NCBI GenBank assembly: GCA_900553675.1
Contig: USEH01000015.1
Coordinates: 1-19,209, forward strand
Direction of reading: 5' to 3'
From: an uncultured Ruminococcus sp.
Lineage (GTDB): Bacteria; Bacillota; Clostridia; Oscillospirales; Ruminococcaceae
DNA: 19,209 nt
The position numbers and the translations under genes were made by a program. Under the pieces are notes generated by a model. It saw only the letters and a list, made by a program, of their open reading frames with translations, ran no database searches and was not told where the DNA came from. This document shows positions 1 through 5,563 of the stretch, one piece after another. Position 1 is the first letter of the stretch. Every line of letters begins with the position of its first letter.

Positions 1-6
1 ACTAAC

Positions 7-27
7 TGCGGGCGGGGGAAGTCCGCA
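7..27. repeat. Short GC-rich palindromic unit, copy 1
   Basis: TGCGG (7-11) pairs with CCGCA (23-27). The core GCGGGCGGGGGAA (8-20) is identical, base for base, to 1034-1046 inside the DUF711 gene. A related unit, TGCGGG...GTCCGC, occurs at 16442-16460 in the rnfA-rnfB spacer. This suggests a dispersed short palindromic repeat of this genome. Only three copies are visible here. Confidence 0.45.
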
Positions 28-219
28 CTTTTGTTCGGATTTTGCTCTTCCCCCGTCTCCCCTTAGGTTCATCCCCTTTAACCCCTGCAGGCAGTCGGAC
101 AAATATCAAACGGCTCACACGGTGTAACGAAGTTTCCTTACATACATCCCGCAGTCCGTCAGACAGGTCACAAAACGCTCACCCAAAGGCGATTTTTCCG
201 ACTTTTTTCTTTTTCCCTC

Positions 220-248
220 TTGTCCTTTTTAATTTTTTGTGCTACAAT
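220..248 (+). promoter_or_regulatory. Putative promoter of the ACT/DUF711 operon
   Basis: TTGTCC at 220-225 is separated by 17 bp from TACAAT at 243-248, a good sigma-A-type match. Transcription would start near 255 and give a leader of about 75 nt before the ATG at 332. Confidence 0.55.
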
Positions 249-331
249 AGCATTTAATCTCATACTTTAAAATGGTAAACGGATTCGGGCTTGCGGAAAA
301 GCGGTCTGATTCGCGAAAGGAAGGTCAACAT

Positions 332-601
332 ATGAAGGCTGTAATATCAGTTATAGGAAAGGACGCCGTTGGAATACTTGCAAAGGTCTCCGCAATGTGC
401 GCGCAGTACAATGCAAACGTCACCGAGGTTACTCAGTCGGTCTTGCAGGACGTTTTTGCAATGGTTATGCTGGTGGACATCACCAAGCTGAATATCCCCT
501 TAAGCGAGCTTTCGGACAGAATGAGCGCAATGGGCAAAGAGATGGGTCTTTCCATCTATGTCATGCATGAGGATATATTCAATACCATGCACCATATATG
601 A
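332..601 (+). CDS. ACT domain-containing protein (UPF0237 family)
   Basis: This 89-residue protein is essentially a single ACT domain. It opens with MKAVISVIGKDAVGILAKVS, the usual small-ligand-binding start, and contains TEVTQSVLQDVFAMVMLVDI, typical of the UPF0237 family. ACT domains commonly bind amino acids and signal to a partner protein; the ligand here is unknown. I chose the ATG at 332 because AAAGGAAGG lies just upstream, about 8 nt away. An upstream in-frame ATG at 272 would add about 20 residues that do not look like the family and lacks a ribosome binding site. The gene sits 120 nt upstream of a DUF711/UPF0210 gene. The two families are often adjacent in Firmicutes, so a shared function is likely, though it is not characterised. 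Confidence 0.9.
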   Translation: MKAVISVIGKDAVGILAKVSAMCAQYNANVTEVTQSVLQDVFAMVMLVDITKLNIPLSELSDRMSAMGKEMGLSIYVMHEDIFNTMHHI

Positions 602-624
602 AAAATAAATGGTGGACTTTTATG

Positions 625-692
625 GTGTTATCTCGAAGAATAACACCTGTGTTTATCGAAGATTAACACTGTGTTTATCGAAGATTAACACT
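625..692. repeat. Three tandem palindromic repeats between the ACT and DUF711 genes
   Basis: Three head-to-tail units start at 625, 649 and 671 (24, 22 and 22 nt). Each is an inverted repeat of the form GTGTT...AACAC around a shared centre CGAAGA. Units 2 and 3 are identical. Unit 1 has the longest arms: GGTGTTAT (624-631) pairs with ATAACACC (640-647). The units could be operator sites for a dimeric regulator, or small hairpins in the mRNA that affect expression of the downstream gene. They are too short and too few for a CRISPR array. Confidence 0.75.
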
Positions 693-721
693 ATATATAA
701 TCTGTCAACAGGAGTGACATT

Positions 722-2100
722 ATGATAAATTTAAGCGATATTCTTGAAACTATCCGAATGATTCAGGACGAATGCCTTGACATACGCACCATAACCATGG
801 GCATATCACTGCTCGACTGTATCGATTCGGATATAGACAAGGCTTGCGAAAAGGTCTACAAAAAGATTACCACCTGCGCTAAGGATTTGGTAAAGGTCGG
901 CAATGAAATCGAAAAGGAATACGGCATTCCCATCATCAACAAGCGCATATCGGTAACGCCGATTGCTATGATTTCGGCAGCCTGCCACCAAAGCCCCGTT
1001 AAGTTTGCCATCACCATGGATAAGGCGGCTGAGGCGGGCGGGGGAAACCCGCCAAGACCTGCGGCGTCAACTTTATCGGCGGCTATTCCGCGCTGGTGCA
1101 GAAGGGCTTTTCGGCGGGAGACAAAGAGCTTATCGAGTCCATTCCCGAAGCATTAAAGCTCACCTCACGCGTTTGCTCCTCGGTAAACGTCGGCTCGACC
1201 AAGGCGGGAATCAACCTTGACGCCTGCAAGCTTATGGGCAGAATCGTCCGCGAGACTGCGGAGGCAACCGTTGACTCAGCATGCTTCGGCGCGGCAAAGC
1301 TGGTAGTTTTCTGCAACTCGGTCGACGACAACCCCTTTATGGCAGGAGCTTACCACGGCGTAGGCGAGCCTGACTGCATTATAAATGTTGGCGTTTCGGG
1401 TCCCGGAGTGGTGAGAGCGGCTTTGGCAAAGAACCCCGGCGCGGACATCAACGAGGTTGCAAACATAATAAAAACAACCGCTTACAAGATAACAAGGGTC
1501 GGTCAGCTGGTTGGAGTCACCGCCTCGGAGCGGCTGGGCGTCCCCTTTGGAATAGTTGACCTTTCGCTTGCGCCTACCCCTCAGGTCGGCGACAGCGTTG
1601 CCCATATATTAGAAGAAATCGGTCTGGAGCAGTGCGGCGCTCCCGGAACCACCGCCACCTTGGCGCTTTTAAACGACGCCGTTAAAAAGGGCGGAGTTAT
1701 GGCTTGCTCGTCGGTGGGCGGACTTTCGGGCGCGTTCATACCTGTCTCGGAGGACGCCGGCATGATAGCCGCGGCAAAGTCAGGCTCGCTGACGATTGAA
1801 AAGCTTGAAGCCATGACGGCGGTCTGCTCGGTGGGACTTGACATGATAGTAGTCCCGGGAGACACCACGTCTGACGCTATCGCCGCGATTATCGCCGACG
1901 AAGCCGCAATCGGCATGGTAAACTCCAAAACCACGGCAGTAAGGGTCATACCAGCAATCGGCAAGAGCATTGGCGAGGAGCTCGACTGGGGCGGACTGTT
2001 CGGCTGCGGACCTGTTATGCGGGTGAACACCATGTCGCCGTCGAAGTTTATTAATCGTGGAGGACAGATTCCCGCGCCGCTGCATAGTTTGAAGAACTAA
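722..2100 (+). pseudogene. DUF711/UPF0210 (PFL-like) family gene, frameshifted by a short insertion
   Basis: Residues from 722 to about 1029 ([20 protein letters not shown]...) and, in another frame, from 1053 to 2100 (...[20 protein letters not shown]...) match the N- and C-terminal parts of one UPF0210 protein. Function is unknown; the fold is related to pyruvate formate-lyase-like proteins. Between them lie 23 extra bases (1030-1052). Removing them restores ...[15 protein letters not shown]... and gives a 451-residue protein, the usual family length. As read, translation from 722 ends after 144 residues, the last third being out of frame. A GTG at 1096 could in principle restart the C-terminal part. 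The ribosome binding site AGGAG lies at 710-714. The ACT gene upstream is its usual neighbour. Either the gene is truly broken or the insertion is a sequencing or assembly error. Confidence 0.85.
1030..1052. repeat. 23-nt GC-rich palindromic insertion inside the DUF711 gene (copy 2 of the short repeat)
   Basis: The inserted stretch carries GGCGGG (1033-1038), a G-rich spacer, AAA, and CCCGCC (1048-1053, the last base shared with the gene). It can therefore form a 6-bp perfect stem. Its core is identical over 13 bases with 8-20. Its length, 23, is not a multiple of three, which explains the frame change. The insertion ends are inferred from protein-family continuity. Confidence 0.6.
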
Positions 2101-2103
2101 GAA

Positions 2104-2245
2104 GCGGCTTGCGCCGGAGTGATGCACTCGCTTCGCGAGCGTGATGAGTGATGTCGCTTCGCTGGCGCTCGCTGTGATGCACGGCTTACGCCGCGATGAG
2201 GTGTCAAGCGTTTCATCTGGCGATGAAACGCGCGTGACGGATTCA
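2104..2245. repeat. Array of short GC-rich hairpins separated by GTGATG-like spacers
   Basis: Successive inverted repeats are visible. They are CGGC/GCCG near 2105-2116; CTCGC (2127-2131)/GCGAG (2135-2139); a second CGGC-TTAC-GCCG unit near 2182-2193; and GCGTTTCATC-TGGC-GATGAAACGC near 2208-2231. Several are preceded or followed by GTGATG or GATGAG. The pattern looks like an imperfect, iterated palindromic element filling the space downstream of the DUF711 gene. I see no coding potential here. Confidence 0.55.
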
Positions 2246-2281
2246 AGATACGCCTTCGCCGACGGATTTTAAGAATAATAA

Positions 2282-2321
2282 TCCCGTTCCTGTGCAAATA
2301 AGCACGGGAGCGGGAGTTTTT
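2282..2321 (+). terminator. Rho-independent terminator after the DUF711 gene
   Basis: TCCCGTTCCTGTGC (2282-2295) pairs with GCACGGGAGCGGGA (2302-2315) around a 6-nt loop, and GTTTTT follows. The two non-Watson-Crick positions are U-G wobbles only when read on the plus strand. That matches termination of the ACT/DUF711 operon. Confidence 0.8.
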
Positions 2322-2403
2322 GTTTGCTGACATCACTAAAAAAGATAGAAAGAGGATAAAAAAACAAGCTTACTTTTTCCGCGCTAATTGCGTTAAAAGC
2401 GAG

Positions 2404-2688
2404 CTATTTTTCCAATATATCATTAATTATCGCCTGAACATGGGCTATCTGCCGCTTTGTAAGACCCGCAACCACCAGCGGCTGTGAGCTTGAAAGTCCG
2501 AGAAGGTAATCGGTGCTGACGCTGAAATATCCGGCTATTCTTATAAGCATATCGATTGATGGCTGTATATTGTCGTTTTCCCAGTTTGAAACGCATTGCT
2601 TGGTTACGCCAAGGCTTTTTGCCAGTTCCACCTGCGTTATTCCCTTTGAAAGCCGAAGCTCCTTTAGCCGGGTGCTGAACATAGTCAT
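2404..2688 (-). CDS. Xre-family helix-turn-helix regulator
   Basis: This small protein (94 residues from the chosen start) is mostly a Cro/CI-type HTH domain: RLKELRLSKGITQVELAKSL, then GVTKQCVSNWENDNIQPS, ending in YFSVSTDYLLGL. The last 30 residues are a short helical tail ending in INDILEK. Of the clustered ATG codons at 2694, 2688 and 2682, the one at 2688 is best placed, 6 nt from TAGGAG (2695-2700); the ATG at 2694 would abut it. The gene is divergent from the secreted M23/dockerin gene, whose promoter holds a palindrome, so it may repress itself and that operon. This is an inference from position. Confidence 0.85.
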   Translation of the reverse strand: MTMFSTRLKELRLSKGITQVELAKSLGVTKQCVSNWENDNIQPSIDMLIRIAGYFSVSTDYLLGLSSSQPLVVAGLTKRQIAHVQAIINDILEK

Positions 2689-2721
2689 ATACATCTCCTA
2701 TCAATATCGTTTTTAGATACT

Positions 2722-2727
2722 ATTATA
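2722..2727 (-). promoter_or_regulatory. Putative -10 element of the Xre gene
   Basis: TATAAT reads on the minus strand at 2727-2722, about 35 nt upstream of the Xre start. No strong -35 hexamer is seen at the right distance (a weak TGTTAA-like one is present), so the call rests on the -10 alone. Confidence 0.35.
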
Positions 2728-2756
2728 GCATTATAAAAAGATTTTAACACAGAGTA

Positions 2757-2785
2757 TTGACAAATTTAAAATACTATAGTATACT
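2757..2785 (+). promoter_or_regulatory. Promoter of the M23/dockerin operon with overlapping palindrome
   Basis: TTGACA (2757-2762) and TATACT (2780-2785) are spaced by 17 bp, a near-perfect sigma-A promoter. A perfect 12-bp palindrome, ATACTATAGTAT (2771-2782), overlaps the -10 element. It would be a natural operator, for example for the divergent Xre protein. The leader to the ATG at 2835 is about 42 nt and ends in GAGGAGG (2821-2827). Confidence 0.75.
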
Positions 2786-2834
2786 AATATTTGACCAAAT
2801 GGCAAATATCATACTAAATTGAGGAGGAAAAAGT

Positions 2835-5543
2835 ATGAAACGATTTATCAGCGTACTTTTATCATTGGTTATGGTGATAAGCTTGCTGGCTTATTTGCCG
2901 ATTCAGGCGTATGCAGTTGACATCACCAATTACGTATTAACTTACCCTGTTACTCAAGGTCATAATCGGCTTAGTCGGGGATATTCAACCGCTACTGGTC
3001 ATTATGCAATAGACATTAGTCCCAAACCAGACTCATCTTCAAATAAAGATGATGTAGCAGTTATGGCTGTATATGATGGAGTAGTAATAAAAGTATTTAC
3101 TGGTTGCAGAAACTGGAGCGGGTTTGGTAGTGTGAATTGTAAAGATGCAGGCAACTGCAACCCAAGTGGAGGTTATGTAGAGAAAAGTGGTGACACTTAT
3201 CATTTTTGCAATAATGGGTTTGGAAACGGAGTGATAATTTATCACCCAGCCACAAAGACATATTCAGCTTATGCACATATGCGGGATAGCATTACCGTAA
3301 ATGTTGGTGATAATGTTGTAGCAGGACAACTAATTGGTTACATGGGAAGCTACGGCTGTTCAAACGGTAAGCATCTTCATTTTGAAATGGTGAATACCAC
3401 AGCATCTTCACCTTCAATAAATGATTATTGGAAAAACTATAATAAACATAATTTTGTCAATACAAATCCATATGGTGACATTACAGTAACAAGTACCGCT
3501 CAGAGAAATCCTGATAATATTTATTACAATTTCGTTGATATGCCAATCGTAGTAGAGAATCCAAACCCAGGGGACACCGGCAATATCACTACTTCTTGGG
3601 AAGTGTATAGTAATGAAGCTAAAACCGGTGACACCTGGATTAGACCTTCGATTAAATGTACAATGAATGTAACAACCGAAAAAGTATCAAAGGTTGTTAT
3701 GTACATATACAACAAAGACATGAGCAAGCAACTGCTTAAGGTTACAGAGAGCAACCTAAGTCTTAGCGGTAAGTATTATTATTTCACATCATATTTCTAT
3801 TCAAACAAAAAAGATACCGCCAGCAATTTAACGTGGGAACCTTCTAACGCTGTTACGTTATGTTCTGGAACAACATATAAGTACAAATTTGTAGCAACGG
3901 TGTCAGGCAAAGATTACGAAAGTCCTGTATTTGAGATGAGCACTACAGGTACTGAAAGTCATAATTGGAATTCTGGTTCTGTAACCAAGCAACCGACCTG
4001 CACTGCAACCGGCGTTAAGACTTACACTTGCTGCACCTGCGGAGCAGTCAAAACCGAAACCATTCCTAAAAAGGATCATACCCCCGGTCCAGCGGCTACC
4101 TGTTTATCTGCTCAGACGTGCACAGTATGCGGAGTTCAGCTTGCAAGTTCAACTTGGCACAAATTTGACAGCGGAACAATAACCAAACGGCCGACCTGTA
4201 TGGAAGAAGGCATAAGGACTTATACTTGCATATACTGCGGTCACACTGAGACGGAACCTGTATCCCGCAGCAATAGTCATACCCCCGGCGCGGAGGCAAC
4301 CTGCACATCGCCCCAGAAGTGTATAGACTGCGGAGAACAGCTTGCACCGCCAACTGGGCACAACTTTGACAATGGAATAATAATCAAAGAGCCGACCTGC
4401 TTGGAAGATGGCATTAAAATCTTCACCTGCTCATCCTGTGGTACGACAAGAACAGAATCTGTTTATGGCAGGGGTCATATTCGCGGCGAGGTAGCGACTT
4501 GCACATCTCCTCAGAAATGTACAGTCTGCGGAACGCAGCTTGCACCGGCATTGGGACACAACTACTCGGGAAGCTACTATTACAGCGCTCACCCGCACGA
4601 GGAATATCAGAAGTGCACCCGCTGCAACTCAGAAAAGAAAACCGGCAACACCAAAAAGGTTGATGGCTGCAGCATATGCTACCCGATCGTAACCTTCACC
4701 ATCACCTACAACGCCAACGGCGGCACAGGCGCACCTTCACCTCAGACAAAGGAAAGCGGCAAGGCACTGACATTATCATCTACTGAGCCAACAAGGCAGG
4801 GTTATACCTTCCTCGGCTGGGCGACAAGCTCCGGCGCTTCAAGCGCGCAGTATAATCCCGGAAGCTCGTTTACGACTGATGCTAATACCACGCTTTATGC
4901 CGTTTGGAGGAAGAATGCAGTACCGACAGGGGCACAGATAGTTGTGGGAAATGTGACAGGGAAGCCTGGAAATACAGTTGGAGTTCCAATATCACTTAAA
5001 AACAATCCTGGAATAACTTCAATGAAGCTATCAATTGAATATGATTCAAATGTAATGACTCTGACAAGGGTAGAGGATTTTGGAAAGCTCGGTCCAACGG
5101 CAATGCATAATAAGAACTTACTTATATGGGATAATGATATTGTAAAAACAAATTTCACTGTAAATGGAGAAATAGTTAGACTATACTTCACAATAAACCC
5201 CAAAGCCGTAGAAAATACTTATACGGTTACTGTTAAATATGACAACTCAAACTTTGATATATTTAATGCCGCTACTAAGACTGTTCATTTTGACGTTATA
5301 GAAGGCGCTGTGAGAGTAACAAATGTTATGTGTGGCGATATAAACAGTGATGGTAAGGTAAACAGTTTGGATAGAGCAATACTGTCAAGGCATATTGCTA
5401 AATGGAAAGGCTATGAAATCATAGACGAAGCTGCTGCGGATGTTGATGGGGACGGAAGAATTACAGTCCATGATAGAGCAGTTTTGGCAAGACATGTAGC
5501 TAAATGGGATGGATATCTTAAATTGCCTTATATAGGAAATTAA
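2835..5543 (+). CDS. Secreted M23 peptidase with CxxC repeats, InlB-type repeat, cohesin-like domain and C-terminal dockerin
   Basis: This 902-residue protein starts with a signal peptide (about 1-27, ending AYA). Residues 35-190 are an M23 metallopeptidase with the zinc ligands H56xxxD60 and H180-L-H182, plus H148. It probably cuts peptidoglycan cross-bridges. Residues 215-370 form an unassigned beta-rich stretch. Residues 375-615 hold repeated Cys-rich units (PTC...YTCxxCG, ATC...CxxCG). Residues 622-691 match the InlB/Flg_new repeat (YNANGGTGAPSP...GYTFLGW...LYAVW). Residues 700-825 resemble a cohesin (VPISLKNNPGITSMKLSIEY). Residues 833-895 are a type-I dockerin with two calcium loops: D835-N837-D839-D846 and D869-D871-D873-D880. 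The next gene, 20 nt downstream, has a homologous cohesin and a wall anchor. Carrying both cohesin and dockerin makes this protein a possible adaptor. Base composition is patchy. Confidence 0.88.
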   Translation: MKRFISVLLSLVMVISLLAYLPIQAYAVDITNYVLTYPVTQGHNRLSRGYSTATGHYAIDISPKPDSSSNKDDVAVMAVYDGVVIKVFTGCRNWSGFGSVNCKDAGNCNPSGGYVEKSGDTYHFCNNGFGNGVIIYHPATKTYSAYAHMRDSITVNVGDNVVAGQLIGYMGSYGCSNGKHLHFEMVNTTASSPSINDYWKNYNKHNFVNTNPYGDITVTSTAQRNPDNIYYNFVDMPIVVENPNPGDTGNITTSWEVYSNEAKTGDTWIRPSIKCTMNVTTEKVSKVVMYIYNKDMSKQLLKVTESNLSLSGKYYYFTSYFYSNKKDTASNLTWEPSNAVTLCSGTTYKYKFVATVSGKDYESPVFEMSTTGTESHNWNSGSVTKQPTCTATGVKTYTCCTCGAVKTETIPKKDHTPGPAATCLSAQTCTVCGVQLASSTWHKFDSGTITKRPTCMEEGIRTYTCIYCGHTETEPVSRSNSHTPGAEATCTSPQKCIDCGEQLAPPTGHNFDNGIIIKEPTCLEDGIKIFTCSSCGTTRTESVYGRGHIRGEVATCTSPQKCTVCGTQLAPALGHNYSGSYYYSAHPHEEYQKCTRCNSEKKTGNTKKVDGCSICYPIVTFTITYNANGGTGAPSPQTKESGKALTLSSTEPTRQGYTFLGWATSSGASSAQYNPGSSFTTDANTTLYAVWRKNAVPTGAQIVVGNVTGKPGNTVGVPISLKNNPGITSMKLSIEYDSNVMTLTRVEDFGKLGPTAMHNKNLLIWDNDIVKTNFTVNGEIVRLYFTINPKAVENTYTVTVKYDNSNFDIFNAATKTVHFDVIEGAVRVTNVMCGDINSDGKVNSLDRAILSRHIAKWKGYEIIDEAAADVDGDGRITVHDRAVLARHVAKWDGYLKLPYIGN

Positions 5544-5563
5544 TTAGAGAAAGGATTTTATAA

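Larger units (their letters stand above)
1..331. other. Intergenic region upstream of the ACT-domain gene
   Basis: I see no convincing gene here. The left end (10-58) can fold into a long hairpin: GGGGGAAG at 14-21 pairs with CTTCCCCC at 47-54. A nested TCCG (22-25)/CGGA (36-39) stem lies inside it. No clean U-tract follows, so it could be the tail of an off-window gene or a dispersed GC-rich repeat (see 7-27). The 190-240 stretch is T-rich and ends in a promoter-like pair at 220-248. An open frame at 42-257 exists but has low-complexity composition and no ribosome binding site. Confidence 0.5.

Noticed and set aside
42..257. Open frame on the plus strand in the left intergenic region
   Set aside because: Composition is low-complexity (Phe/Ser/Arg runs), there is no ribosome binding site, and it overlaps the promoter at 220-248.
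625..692. Possible CRISPR-like array
   Set aside because: The units abut without spacers, are palindromic throughout, and no cas genes are present.
2097..2336. Minus-strand open frame over the hairpin array
   Set aside because: It consists of Arg/Ser-rich translation of palindromes, and the terminator lies inside it.
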